The notes: generated by a model from the letters alone, not told the origin. A stretch of 64,000 nt of DNA from Trema orientale (GCA_002914845.1 JXTC01000168.1:270481-334480); one strand, 5' to 3'. Counted from the stretch's first letter, positions 11,105 through 24,156 are shown. Made by a program: numbers and translations.

Positions 11105-13426
11105 ACCTAATATCTGAATTTGAAAAGGAAATATCTGAATTTGAAAAATCAATCTTGAGTTTCTGAATATTCTATGTTAGTCCTGGGAGCAAAAATTTCT
11201 TCACTTAGGCAGAACCAAGGCTAGAAGGTATTTGAGGTTTAGATCTCATGGTTGGGTGGCCAGAGACCCAAGGGGTCAGTCCAGATGCTAATTAATAGCT
11301 GTCTCCCACCACTTTGTTTTCTTCTTTCCTCACCAAGTCTTTAACTTCCACAACATGTTTCCAAAAAAGACAATCTCCTTCTTTGCTAGTAGCATTGAGG
11401 AAATTCCTAAATCTTAAGTACTTGCTCCTAATTAGTTTTGCCTATTGGGCTTTATCATCTTAGACAAGTAGCCAATCTCATTGGGCTGAGATAGTTCGAT
11501 TAAAGTCAGTAAGGTGTCAGATTCCTAGACTACTTATTTTTGGCGAGCATAAGAAGTCCTAAGAATTAGGAAACATATTGTGTCCTCCCTACCAGAAATG
11601 TCTCAAACTCTTGTCAATCACGGAACAATTGGCTTTAGACAGTCTTGTAGTCATCATGCCATACAAAGGCATATATTGTCCCACTAAATTAATTAGAGTC
11701 AATCTCCCTGCCTTTGAAAATACCTTTGATTTTCATCCCACTATCCTCGTTTGAACTCTTTCCACAAGTTACTTCTAGTTATTGATTTTGGAGTTGCTAT
11801 GAAACATCAGAAGGCCTAAGTGTTTTGTTGTTTCCTTTATTCCTCGGAAACCTAAAATGCTATTAACAAAGACAGTCTTAGTCCTTGGAGTGTTTCTACT
11901 TAAATAAATCGTAGACTTGATTGGGTTTACTTGTTGTTCAAACCAAGTACCGAACTTTTCTAGACAGCGAAGGAACTTGCGCTGTACTTCCATTGGTGCT
12001 CCTTTGAAAAGGATAAGATCATCCGCAAAAAGCACATGAGTGATTTTTAGCCCTATCTTGTTGACCTTGATACCCTTGAATTTTTGAGAGAGAACTTTGG
12101 CAGCAGGTATGAACAAGTACGGGGAAATTGAGCCCTCTAGTTGCGGTAATATGCCTGATCGGGCTTCCATTCAAGAGCACCAAGAAAGAAGCTATTCTTA
12201 TGCAAAATATCAACCATCTTACCCATTTTCTATTGAAGCTGAAACTATTAAGAACTTGCTCTAGGAAGTTCCAATCTACTTTGTCATACGCTTTCTCTAA
12301 GTCAATTTTAACTAACATAAATCCTCCTTTTACCCTTCTTCTGTTTCATTATATTAAGGATCTATTGGGTAATAATAATAGTTTATGTTATTACCATTCC
12401 TTTCATAAAAGCCGACTGAAGAAGGGAAATTAGCTTTGGCAATAGATCTTTTAGCCTATTTGCTAGGAGTTTAGTAATGACTTTGTAAACATTGTTACAC
12501 AAACTGATTCAACGGTAGTCATTAATAGATACATGGTTTTCCTTTTTTGGAAGATGAACAGTGTTAGCTTTATTAAAAATAATGATTGGATTTGCTCACA
12601 TATAAAAATATCATGTAGCATTTTCAAGATGTCCATTGAAATAATGTCTCAATAGTGCTATAGAAGAGGCGAGATAAGCCATCAGGGCTTGGAGCCTTCT
12701 AGGTATTTATAGCAAATACCATCTCATTAATTTCTACATCTGAAGGAATAGTTCCCATGGCCTCAACTTCAGTTAGTGATAAAGATGGGTAGATTAGAGC
12801 CTCTAAATTTTAAGGGAAAAAAGCTTTTTCAATCGAGAAGGTGTTAGACAGGCAAAAAATAAAGGCAGAGCTAATGTAATCTCTCAAGGATAGTATAGCG
12901 CCTTTCGTATTCTTTACTACCAATATACGAATTCTCTTTTGTCTGATAATAGTGGATAAATGTGAAAATCACGTGTTCTCATCACATTCTTTCAACCAAA
13001 GATCTCGCGATTTTTGACGCCAAATTTACTCCTCACGCTGATGAAGTTTGTTCAGGTGAGCATGTAGAGAGGTTTCATTATCTCTCAAAATAGATGCATT
13101 TGGAGATTGTTAAATTTGCGTCAGATTCTACCTAAAGGGCATCTTCTCCGATTGAACATGACTAAATTATTTCCTATTCCGTAACATAAGGCTCTTTTCA
13201 TCACATTCTGACAGTCAAAAAGTTGGATCCTTGAGTTTGAGTTCTTGTATGAGTTCCATGCTTTTCTCACAACTAAATGACTCTTTTCATCTCTTGTACA
13301 TGTGCCTTGGAATTTAAACTCACTTTTGGTTCGAAAATCAAGTAATAAGTTAAACACAATTGGGTTATGAACATAAAAGGTGGCTGAGAGCATTGAACTA
13401 AAGACAAAGGAAACAAGCATCTCCAA
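11105..13426 (-). pseudogene. LINE reverse transcriptase and linker remnant
   Basis: On minus, KFQGTCTRDEKSHLVVRKAW (about 13320) matches the linker between endonuclease and RT. The RT core follows: MLVKIDLEKAYDKVDW (12270-12318), then, after a frameshift, SPYLFIPAAKVLS and the catalytic FADDLILF (about 12010-12035). The thumb side continues towards 11105. These are the motifs of L1-type plant LINE RT. Several stops and a frame change between the RGL motif and SPYLF make it inactive. Part of it (11105-12023) is repeated at 17406-18324. Confidence 0.8.
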
Positions 13427-13439
13427 TGCTCATCACTTA

Positions 13440-14890
13440 AGGCCCTTTCCAGTTTGGCCTGGGTAAAAATACTTCCAAATTATTTATTTCGCTAGGAATA
13501 TTTGCCATCAACCACTCTTAGATCAATTAGCCCCATTTTCTCAATACAGTTTCGAAAATCTTGAGAACAACTCTAAGCTTTCTAGCTTGTTCCAGGGCAA
13601 ATTCTCTTGCTATCAAGAAATGTATCATTCTAATCACCTACCAATAATCACGGCATCGGGAATCTTGAATTCACTTCTTTCACCTTTTTCCAAAAAACAT
13701 CACTTTCTAAGCACTTTGAAGGACAATAAATAATTGAAGAGCCATGGCTCCGGATATGATTCACAATGGACAACATAATTAATAATGTGTTTTTCCATCT
13801 CCACGGGCTCCAGATGAATTCTCAGCCTCCAAGCAACACAAAATCCATCAAAAAGTTCCATATGTGAACATAATAGTAGTTGGGAATACCACATGAATGA
13901 AGCTTCAACTCTATCACTTTCTGAGTAACTATTGTTTTGGAGAAAATAAGGCAATTTCGATTATGAATCTGGATAGCATCTCAAACTTCTCTATTGGCCG
14001 AGGCCTTTATGGGGCCTCGACAGAAAGGCCTCGACAGTTGGCTACCAAAATCTTCATTTTTTTTAGCAGGGGAGCTTTGTGAGCTAGCCCCTGCCTGGTA
14101 AAGGATTTCTTTATTCTCTTCATTGGTGATCGCAAAGGTGTTTTGGGGTAGTTCTCGCCATCCATGGTTTCACTCGTTTTTCTTCGTGAGTTTCTTATGC
14201 TTGAAGCTCCTAGAAGACACTTTCGATTTCGTTAGAGCCTTGTCTTCCCGAGCACATTTCTCTTGTGAATCTTTTCATCTCATTAGAGTTGATGTTTAGC
14301 CCATTATCTTGAAGTCCTATCATGGGCTTATCCGGAGGAGGGTTGGAGGTGGTGTCTTTTGAAGCCCATTTTTCATACTCTATTCTGGGAATCAAAAGCA
14401 GTTAGGCTTAACATTTTTTTTTTTTTGTAGTTTTGGTCTGCATTAGCTAGGCCTAATGAGCTTAGAGGTGGGACTGAAGCACTATGTACTGGTTGGCACT
14501 AGTCTAAAGGCTAAAGAGTAAAAACAAATATGCGTCCTTATTATATTCCTTTGCAGATGCTTGATACACGGAGATTTTTCCTCCCCTATTAGTCTGCCTT
14601 TGAGCTCTATTGTTGTTTAAGCAGCTAAGGCTATATTGCTTTCAACTGGTTCTAAGCAGCCTGTTGTACCAACTATCTGGCTATGAGAGTCAGACCGGAC
14701 CAATGAATCGATGATGATTAAAGGCTATAAAGCCTGTACGTATGCTGGGCCAGAACCACTCGCTTGTATTATACTCATACCATCGTCTTTAGAGAAAGAG
14801 AGCATTGCCTCTTCCTGTAGTAGCATTGATAGTTTGGATGCTTGCTTGATTTTGAATCCCATTACGGTGGCATGCCCATCTCTGGCACAA
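13440..14890 (-). pseudogene. LINE endonuclease and possible ORF1 remnants
   Basis: A minus frame at 13700-13954 reads GFCVAWRLRIHLEP...HIINYVVH...PWLFN. This fits the apurinic-type endonuclease of plant LINEs (GGLxLLW...I....HID..V......WRFTGFYG). Further upstream (14110-14890) are broken frames with no certain motif. A Cys/His-containing piece near 14880 might be the end of ORF1, but I cannot prove it. Confidence 0.5.
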
Positions 14891-16113
14891 AACAACTAAT
14901 AACTTGGATTAGACTATTAGAATGCACAACAGAAAGGATCATCACAACACTTCCATATGTCGAAACAGGTTAGGCGATCGTAATAAGAACAACTCTCCTA
15001 CGTATCTCAACAAGATTGTCAGTTACAAGAATGACTCACTTAGTGTGCATGGGAATAAGCAAAAGCAAAATAATACTAAAAGTTGACGGAGGCGAATAAA
15101 TCAACTATATTGTCAACTGAGAACTAGAAGTAATATAATAATACAATAAATAAATAGATAAAAACTTAAATATTACTAGTTGACCGAGGCAAATAAACCG
15201 ACCATAGTGTTAACTAGAAGTTAGCAACAGAAATAAAGTGTAGAAAAATAGATAATTAGAAACTGACGAAGGCGATACCGTCCATATGCCAGTTTTAGTT
15301 AATTAAAAATGTTAGAATTATGAGGCAGTAAGTCCAGCCATATCATCGAAAATAATAATAAATAATTAAGATTAAAGTGCTGAAATTAAAAAGGGAGCAA
15401 AGTAACCGATCACACTCAAGGCAGCAATACAGATTACTTTACGAGGAAGGGGAAGTAGAATAATTGATCGCACTTAGTGCAACAATACAAATTATCTGCC
15501 GGAGTTCAGATATACAAGACAGACATATATATATATAATATATAGAATACAACACCTCGACTTGTGCTATAGTTCAAACAAAGATCACTAAAGTACACGA
15601 GTTAGAAACTGCATACAAAGAAACTTGTTGTACAAATTAGTAGAAAAAGTAACGTAAAAATAACAGGATAATAAAAAGATGGTATAAAACTAATTATTAG
15701 ATAAAAAATGATGTAAAGTAATTATTGTGCCTAGAATATGTAAAAAAATAAATATAGACCTAAAAATGGATATGTATAAGATTACTTGATTAGGCTAAAA
15801 AGCTATACATATTTATAATTATTAGTTTTCTAATTGTGTATCTTAGTGGAACTTATAGTTTGTTATTATAGTCCTAGAATCAAGAGAGTAAGAAACTATT
15901 GCCTATAAAATTAATAATCTAAGGGTAGGAATAGAGAAGAAATCAATTGTAGAGAGAAATTTGAGAGATAAGAGAAAATATAGAAGAAAGCTCTTGAACT
16001 AAATTAAAAAGTTCAAGGTTTAGGGTTGTCTTTTCCTATAACAAGAAGTTTCTTTGCTGCGTTTGACCGCGGATATATGTAATATTGGCTATTCTAAACC
16101 ATGTTATATATTG
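14890..16113 (+). repeat. LTR-like sequence with degenerate internal repeats
   Basis: No gene is seen. Short variants of GTTGACGGAGGCGAATAAA recur near 15082, 15178 and 15268. The last 280 bp carry AGAGAGAAAT-rich sequence, then TTTGCTGCGTTTGACCGCGG and ATGTTATATATTGG. This order resembles the R/U5 end of a plus-oriented copia LTR. I could not find terminal TG...CA ends or a target duplication, and the duplicated block at 16114 interrupts it, so the class is an inference. Confidence 0.4.
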
Positions 16114-18324
16114 GTTTTGTTTTATTTATTTGTTTTAGTTCAAAAAAAAAGAGAGAAAAAATATATACAGAAGAAGGAAGACCAAATGCGTGGCTGAAGA
16201 TAGAGAGTTGGCGTGTTTCTGACTATTAGATCGTGCCCCCAAATGATCTGGCACATACGTACACTTCACGCGAGTCGAGTGGAGCATGAGTGAGGCTGAG
16301 ACAACTGGGCCAATGTCTCATCAGTGCTCTAGATTCCAGCCCAACTGGTTGGACCTTGTGTCACGCGCTATCCTTGCTCTCATTTTTTGGCCCATTGAAA
16401 GATCACCATGTTAGCCGTCTTTACTCTTTTTTTCCGTGAGCCAATCTGATGCCAGTTTCGTGCTAAGCTCACAGTTTTCATCCCCAGACGAGTTGTTTGA
16501 ATGACTCAGAATTTGAAGAGAGAAAAAGATAAAGAGAAAGAGAAATAGAAAGAAATAAATATGGGAAACTTCCATGACACCCATCCAATCAAATTTGAGT
16601 AGAAGACTTGAGAGCACTCTAGCCAATTTAGGAGGAGAATACACAACAGGATTTTTAAGAGAGACACTCATCTAGAGAGAAAAATAGAGAGCAACAAAAG
16701 AGAGATTGGAGAGAGAATTTGGAGACGGGGACAAAGATAGTAGATTTCGGAGACATATAATCCCAATTCACCTTCTAAATCTAGTTTTTTCTTTACTCAA
16801 TATGTTTAAGAATATCTTTTTGTGCTTTCTTATTTTTATTATGAACTAAATTTCTTTTATCTAGAGGAATGATGTAGCCTATGTTGAATACTATGTCTCG
16901 ATTGTCAATTTATTATTTGAGAAGTTTTCATATTCAGTTTATTTGTATTATCTTATTTTTCGTGCTTTTAATTGCTTGATCACCAATTAATTGATTTGAT
17001 ATTTAAAATTCGATACTCGAAAGAGAGAATTTTGGATGCAACCATTAGATAATACAACCTAGGATTTTATAGAGTTCAGGCAGCTTATAGTTCCTTTGAA
17101 GGTAATTAAATCGAATCACAATACTTAATATATTCTTATTATCTAGATTTTTATCGGGATATTGAAATAAGATATTAGGAATAATTTTGACTCGACACTC
17201 GGGAAAAGAAGTTGAATAGCTTAGGACTCTTGACTTATAAACTAAGAGATTAATTAATAATAAATTGGCAGAAAAAATATAGTGGACAACTAAGTGAAAT
17301 CAAACCTCTAAAGTTTTGATCCTTGTGGATACGACATCCTTACTTTTTATTATACTACTAAAACTTAATACTGTGTACTTGCAGATTTTATCTCGTAACA
17401 GATTCACCTAATATCTGAATTTGAAAAGGAAATATCTGAATTTGAAAAATCAATCTTGAGTTTCTGAATATTCTATGTTAGTCCTGGGAGCAAAAATTTC
17501 TTCACTTAGGCAGAACCAAGGCTAGAAGGTATTTGAGGTTTAGATCTCATGGTTGGGTGGCCAGAGACCCAAGGGGTCAGTCCAGATGCTAATTAATAGC
17601 TGTCTCCCACCACTTTGTTTTCTTCTTTCCTCACCAAGTCTTTAACTTCCACAACATGTTTCCAAAAAAGACAATCTCCTTCTTTGCTAGTAGCATTGAG
17701 GAAATTCCTAAATCTTAAGTACTTGCTCCTAATTAGTTTTGCCTATTGGGCTTTATCATCTTAGACAAGTAGCCAATCTCATTGGGCTGAGATAGTTCGA
17801 TTAAAGTCAGTAAGGTGTCAGATTCCTAGACTACTTATTTTTGGCGAGCATAAGAAGTCCTAAGAATTAGGAAACATATTGTGTCCTCCCTACCAGAAAT
17901 GTCTCAAACTCTTGTCAATCACGGAACAATTGGCTTTAGACAGTCTTGTAGTCATCATGCCATACAAAGGCATATATTGTCCCACTAAATTAATTAGAGT
18001 CAATCTCCCTGCCTTTGAAAATACCTTTGATTTTCATCCCACTATCCTCGTTTGAACTCTTTCCACAAGTTACTTCTAGTTATTGATTTTGGAGTTGCTA
18101 TGAAACATCAGAAGGCCTAAGTGTTTTGTTGTTTTCTTTATTCCTCGGAAACCTAAAATGCTATTAACAAAGACAGTCTTAGTCCTTGGAGTGTTTCTAC
18201 TTAAATAAATCGTAGACTTGATTGGGTTTACTTGTTGTTCAAACCAAGTACCGAACTTTTCTAGACAGCGAAGGAACTTGCGCTGTACTTCCATTGGTGC
18301 TCCTTTGAAAAGGATAAGATCATC
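16114..18324. repeat. Near-identical second copy of 9813-12023
   Basis: The 2211-bp block aligns base for base with 9813-12023 at a constant offset of 6301. By eye only two differences appear: 10134 T against 16435 C, and 11834 C against 18135 T. It begins inside the solo LTR, crosses its end and GATTC duplication, and stops inside LINE RT exactly where the N run begins. An 86-codon ORF repeats here only because the DNA does. Either the duplication is very recent or a contig was misplaced during assembly. Confidence 0.9.
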
Positions 18325-18568
18325 NNNNNNNNNNNNNNNNNNNNNNNNNNNNNNNNNNNNNNNNNNNNNNNNNNNNNNNNNNNNNNNNNNNNNNNNNNNN
18401 NNNNNNNNNNNNNNNNNNNNNNNNNNNNNNNNNNNNNNNNNNNNNNNNNNNNNNNNNNNNNNNNNNNNNNNNNNNNNNNNNNNNNNNNNNNNNNNNNNNN
18501 NNNNNNNNNNNNNNNNNNNNNNNNNNNNNNNNNNNNNNNNNNNNNNNNNNNNNNNNNNNNNNNNNNNN
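18325..18568. other. Assembly gap (244 N)
   Basis: This is a run of N directly after the duplicated block and directly before a 57-base poly(T). Sequence content and true length are unknown. Frames drawn across it are meaningless. Confidence 0.99.
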
Positions 18569-18628
<60 letters not shown>

Positions 18629-18745
18629 CTTAAAGCATGTTATATACTGGTTTTTTTTTTCATTTGTTTGTTTATTTATTTATTTTGCTTATTTTTCCGC
18701 GCTTGGCTGCTTACGGCTTAAATTATATGATTATTAACTCCAACA
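18569..18745 (+). repeat. Poly(T) run, then LTR-tail-like sequence
   Basis: T57 (18569-18625) is followed by GCATGTTATATACTGG and T-rich sequence ending AACTCCAACA at about 18745. The ATGTTATATACTGG part closely matches ATGTTATATATTGG just before 16114. The T-rich end is typical of the last part of plant copia LTRs. The T57 next to a gap may be a sequencing artefact. Confidence 0.4.
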
Positions 18746-19214
18746 AGAGGAAAAACAGAAAAGGGAAAATGTTATAGTTTTACTAGGTTATTCCAGAAAT
18801 ACTAGTTTAGAATGCAAAAACTTAAGAATCTCAGATGACCAAGTTAATTCAAAAGTCCCGGATTGGTACCTCAAATCACCAGAGAACTTGACTTTCTATC
18901 TCAAGCACCTTTGACAAATTCATGTTGTAAAAAGGAAACCCGAAGTACTTCCTCAATTATTGAAAAAACTGTATTTTTCTAAATAAACTCTTAAAAGTGG
19001 TATTCTTCTTGATAAACTTTTAAAAATTGGTATTTTATAAATATATCCAAGATTTTTCAAAACTCCAGAATTTTTTTGAAATAAATTGATAGGGTGGCAT
19101 TTTTAATCTTTTCTTTTCTTTTCTTTTTCTAGTTTTACCATATAAAATCAAATTTTCTCTAGTTTTACTAAGGTGGCCTTGGATTGAACAAAAGAGGCCT
19201 ACCGGAGAGAAAAG
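18746..19214. other. No gene seen
   Basis: AT-rich sequence with stops in all frames. Two copies of a short CTAGTTTTAC-type word lie near 19130 and 19160. Confidence 0.6.
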
Positions 19215-19322
19215 TTCATAAATACCCATTTTCTTAAGTATATTTTCATAAATACCCATTTTCTTAAGTATATTTTCATAAATACCCATTTTATATTATT
19301 ATTTCATAAATACTCATTTTTA
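19215..19322. repeat. Tandem repeat, 30-bp unit, about 3.5 copies
   Basis: Units begin TTCATAAATACCCATTTTCT at 19215, 19245 and 19275, with a diverged fourth at 19303. The first two units are identical and the third diverges in its second half. Confidence 0.85.
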
Positions 19323-22300
19323 TACCTATTTTGGAGAAATATGTGCCACACCACACGTATTTTACATGTGAAATTCATAAAAATTGTACCTAAAAATTGA
19401 TATAAATTTTAAAATGCATACCATAGGTATATATTTACAACTTAAATGGAAACTATGGGCAAGATTTTACATCGTAAATGTGTGCCATACATATTATATT
19501 TATAAAATGTATACCTAAAAATGAGTACTTTTGAAAGAAAAATTAAAAACGGATATTTTTAATTTACTAGTCACTAAAATTTTAAATTGTTGTTAGAGTT
19601 TAAGCTCCCACTGGCAAAATCTCATATATATGGCATGAGCTTTTTTGTGTAGCCTATGTAGGCCCAATTGGTTTTTTTTCTTTTTTTTTTGAGTGGATAT
19701 GAGGCCCAATTCATATTGCATAATTTAGATCAGAAGTGCCGGCCACTAAGCTTTTGTAATTCATATGGGCTTTCCAATAAAAAAAGGGGAAATTAGACAT
19801 TATACGGTGTTTTTGTAAAAAAATTTGAAAAATACGGTGATCAGCGTTTTTTGAAGATGTGATACGGTTTTTATTAGAAAAATACCATTTTTTAAAAACT
19901 ATTTAGACAAATATTATTTTTAAAATAGTAACTAGTAACCAGTAACCAGTTTCTAGAAACTGATAACTAGTAACTAAAGGTATTTATAAATAATATATAA
20001 CTAGTAATCAGTAACCGGTAATGGCAACTAGTAAATATTTTTAAAATGGTATTTTTCTAAATATTTTTTAAAAAGTGATATTTTTCTAATAAAAATCTTA
20101 CGAAAATTGAAAAAAAGGCTGAGTTCCGTATTTTTGTAATTATTTTAGTTTTTATACGTAAAAGCGATAGAAACCCTAAAAAAAAGTGGTAATTGTCTAC
20201 TTAATTTGAAAGAAGTATTGAACCACAAGATAATGGGTTATAGTTTGAGACATCCCGTCACTCCCGTGTCCTTTTGGGTATATTTTGTATGAGGGTTGGG
20301 GAGAATGGTGTGAGAGATAAGGTACGTATGAGAGAGAGTTGTGAAGGAATGGAATCCCATGTTTTGATATTAAAATTAACAGAAGGAGAATAGAATAGTT
20401 TTTGTTATACTTATACGATTACCATTGAGCCAACTTATTTTGTGTTCTTTAAAATGTAAAAATCTCAACTTCATCTGTCAAAAAAGTGATGATGACTACT
20501 GAAGCATCCCTCTCCCGGTACGTCCAATAATTCACAGTTCTTAATTGTATACATGATTATATCTATACGTATGCATATATTTTTTCTATCGTGACCACGA
20601 CACATTCAGTCAATGCCCTTTTCTTTCTTAAGCAAGGCAGAAACTTAGTGTAAGACTTTTCTGTGTCTGAAAAGAGCACTCACTTAAAGACAATGTGAAT
20701 ATCGCAACAAACAAAAGAAGTTAAGATCTGTAAATCTGTACGTTTGAACGTACTTCAAAGTTATAATGTTCATACACTATTCAATACATAACACAATAAT
20801 ATTATTAGGCCCCGCCGTATAAGAAAACACGTTCAGGTTTCAACAACCGTGCCGAGGCCCAAAAAAAAAAGGGACAGAGAGCCGTACCTCCTCCTTAGCT
20901 TGGATCATGCATGTGAAGCAAACGACAATAAAGTATACTTTCGCCTAGATAAGCCACCTCTCATTTCACATCTCTTGTCGTTTTCGTCCCCGGTCAACAT
21001 TTCCAGCATACACCATAAGTACACAACTCGATCTCAGATCGGCCACCAACACCATCACATGCCACTGACTAAGATCCCTTTTTATTTTATTTTTATTTTC
21101 TGATTAAGTTTACTAATTAATTAAAATGCATGAGACACATGTGAGTGGTACAAACATAACAGCTAATGATGTGTCACAATATTTTTCCCTATTGTATAAG
21201 CTGCCAAGTCTTTGGGACAAATAATATCAGGCATGCATGTGGGGTACTGTCACCTTCTCTTCTGTTTTATTTTTTGGAACTTTCTGTGCTTTTTGGGATA
21301 TACAACACTCAAATTTCCCGATGTATATATTTTTACTGTCGCTAGCTCGTAAAGCTATTTTCATTAATTTGCTTATATTAATAGGTTCCTCATGTTCTCG
21401 AAAACGATTTTAGCTTCTTCTTTTTGTGTAGTTATAATAATCGATTATTATTTTACCTGCATTTCAATAATTATGTACACCACTCATATGATGCACGAGA
21501 TGAAATTGAATATCTTTAATGACTGTACACACACACATATATATATAAGGGGGTGATTGATTATGGAAGCATTAAAAGCTAATTTTAGTGTTCTCCTTTT
21601 TTTTTTGAAAAAATGAAAAATTTCGAGAAGGGGGTAAGTCACGTATAATACACGTTTCAGAAGATTATGAAGGCTCTAGACGGCGAACACTACACCTAAG
21701 AATAAACTTTGTTTTGGTTTGAAACTAAGAAAGCTAATTATCATGTGCAGAACAAAAACAATAAACAGGAAAAGTACATATTTAGAATAACACGAAAGTA
21801 AAGAGTATGATTTCAATTAATTACTCATGACCTAATCAGATTAAAAAAAGATCCCAACAACGTGGGGGGATTAAATTATGTTTATCCGTCTGCTGGGTCT
21901 GTATCGGCTGCGGCAAGTTGGCTTAGCTGATGTCTTTTACATCATTACGACTCCTTATTGCACCTAAAAGCACTTATATATCTATATACAATTGGCTTAG
22001 ATATAAGTCAATTTTCAAAGACATGATCTGAAAAATGTCGACCTAATAGCAAATAATTGACAGAACACATGCCCTATTGTTCGCTGGATCACTAGTGATC
22101 CCAATATATTTTGATCTCTGAAAGTGATTATCACCATAGCATATATAAGATGCCTTTTTTTCGGCTCTCTAATACTTTTCAATAAATAATTTTTTGTTTT
22201 TTTCTTTAAAATCACGATTCACGAACATACATTCTTTCGATCTTGCCTAATTTTCTCTACTCGTAACCAAGTGTGACAGTGATCTGTCACCAACCAAGGC

Positions 22301-23440
22301 CGCCCGTACTAATCAACAAAACAGCATAAAACAATAACAAAAAGGAAAAGGAATCTTACAACAATCATGTATCTACATATATACGCGCACACACAAATAC
22401 ACTAACTGTCGAAATACACAACATCAGAGATCTCACCAAAATGATCATGAGTTTGAAAATTTATCCACAGGAGGAATTAACTCATCTATTACATATATGT
22501 TCAATGTTTCTATGCATGATAATATCTTGAAGGATATGCGAAGAGACTTTCTAGAGAAAGTATAGTAACATAAATTCAATCGACAGAAGGAAAAAAGTTG
22601 ACTTAATTAAAAGAGGAAAATTAATTGTAAGTACTAAGACAACTCACATGGTTATGCCCACCTTTTTTGATACAAAAGAATACCCTCTTTATTTAATTTG
22701 TTTGGTTTCTTTCCCGATTGATTATAACCACCACTTTTAAGGTTTTACAATTCACAATTTGATTCTCGGGATGAAAATTTTAAATGGGAACCGTATTTTT
22801 ATTTGCTACTTTAATGAAATATTCATCAAACTAAGAATTAAAGTGGAGAAAAGAAATTAAAAGTATGTAGTTCATGTTGCACACTGGCCTGCAATGAAAG
22901 GAAAATAAACTAATAATTTTACCTACTCCAAACACATTATACTATAAATAGTTTCAGATCTTGGCATTTATCTTTAATATATACATAACCACTACGTACG
23001 TCTGGACAAGATAATGATCATCGAGTGAAAAGGTGCAACTAAACGCATTGACTGCGAATATGTATTTATATTTATATATAGTTAGATTGGAGTGTGTACA
23101 AATGATATGCTATGGGAGTAGTATGTATAACAGCTAACAAGTTGGTCCTGTCCTCGGCTCTTATCTATTTTTTAACGTACTTAGAATGCGCAACGACAAT
23201 ATGCTTTACATAATCAAAACACATGAAAACATTCCTAACTCAGAGATAATTCTACTACCGAGATGCTATCAGCTGCTAAAGGTTAATTGATCAATAAATT
23301 TATATAACTTATAAAAACGAATATAGAAAATTAATTGAGGACCTAATCATCAGGCTAGAATAACCTAGCTAGGCCAGGGCAATAAATACACAATTTGAAC
23401 CTGTTTAACTAATATATAATATTAAATATATATATATATA
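19323..23440. other. Intergenic sequence, no gene supported
   Basis: About 4 kb without a convincing ORF. An 84-codon plus ORF at 20849-21103 has no recognisable domain and low-complexity ends. A perfect 16-bp palindrome CAGTTTCTAGAAACTG lies at 19947-19962 among ACTAGTAACC repeats. TATACGGTG-type words on both sides of it (about 19800 and 20150) may mark a degenerate foldback element. Confidence 0.5.
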
Positions 23441-23442
23441 TA

Positions 23443-23700
23443 TGGAGGAGGTTTCAATGGTTACGTCTCCATGAGTAACCATCGTTAAAATGCGTGTAAT
23501 AATAAATTTATTATTTAAATTAGGGTACTACTAAGTTGACTTTCTAAAAAAAATTTATAATATCAATGCCAATTAATTATAATAAATTTTGTTGCCCAAC
23601 TACCAATTTAATTAAAACCGTTAGATTTTCATTCAATGGCTAAAAAAACAGTAACCATCAATGGATAAATATAGCAGTAGCCATTGAAATCTCACCCGTG
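23443..23700. mobile_element. MITE family A, copy 1, flanked by (TA)n
   Basis: The left end GGAGGAGGTTTCAATGGTTAC and the right end, which reads GGGTGAGATTTCAATGGCTAC when reverse-complemented, form imperfect inverted repeats. (TA)n runs lie on both sides. There is no ORF. The right (TA)n run is shared with the next element. Confidence 0.65.
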
Positions 23701-23711
23701 TATATATATAT

Positions 23712-23930
23712 AGGCACCAATCCAGTAGGTATTTTATTTCTTTTACCTATACATAGGTATCGTTTTGGCCAATGAAAATTTATTATGCATATTTTTTTAA
23801 AGTAAAAAGTAAGAAAGAAAAATAGCATTAATGACGCAGTCTTTTCATGCACCTCATTATAGCCGTTAGATCACCATTAGATGATGATCCAATGATTTTA
23901 AAAAAAAAATGCCTACTGAATTAGCAACCT
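23712..23930. mobile_element. MITE family B, copy 1, flanked by (TA)n
   Basis: The left end AGGCACCAATCCAGTAGGTA pairs with a right end that reads AGGTTGCTAATTCAGTAGGC when reverse-complemented. Length is about 220 bp with no ORF. It abuts family A copy 1 across a short (TA)n run. Confidence 0.65.
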
Positions 23931-23972
23931 ATATGTATATATCTATATTGTGCTCTTGTAAGTAGAAATTAA

Positions 23973-24156
23973 GAATAATGCTATAAGGCACCAGTGGTGC
24001 CCAACACCACAATGATGTGTCAGTTTATCACTGACTAATCATAATTATAATTCAGGTGGGGCCCAAGTGGGACCCAGTTTATTAATTAAATCATCCAGTG
24101 ACAAACAGACATGTCATTATGGTGCTGGGCACCACTGGTGTCTAATAGCATTGCTC
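23973..24156. mobile_element. Mutator-like MITE (family C) with 9-bp target duplication
   Basis: The 184-bp element has ends GAATAATGCTATAAGGCACC and, reverse-complemented, GAGCAATGCTATTAGACACC, and the pairing continues through CAGTGGTGCCC. The flanks carry a perfect 9-bp duplication AGAAATTAA (23964-23972 and 24157-24165), as expected for Mutator-like elements. It has no coding capacity. Confidence 0.85.

Larger units (their letters stand above)
907..14956 (-). mobile_element. L1-type LINE, split by two later insertions
   Basis: Read on minus, the parts follow LINE order: possible ORF1 remnant (about 14110-14890), endonuclease (13700-13954), linker (13121-13426), reverse transcriptase (11775-12433), zf-RVT (9132-9606), RNase H (979-1506) and a 3' poly(A) seen as T13 on plus (907-919). 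Removing the copia element, the solo LTR and their target duplications leaves about 4.9 kb, a plausible L1-type length. All frames are broken, so it is dead. ATGTCGAAAC occurs next to the poly(T) (889-898) and again at 14957-14966, a possible decayed target duplication that would place the 5' end at 14956. The outer boundaries are therefore less sure than the domain order. Confidence 0.75.

Noticed and set aside
18218..18721. 167-codon ORF across the first gap
   Set aside because: Most of it is N and poly(T), so it is not a real frame.
19215..19322. Regularly spaced repeats as a CRISPR array
   Set aside because: The units are directly tandem without unique spacers, in a plant nuclear context.
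20849..21103. 84-codon plus ORF in an apparent unique region
   Set aside because: No domain, odd composition, no promoter or splice support. Kept only as intergenic.
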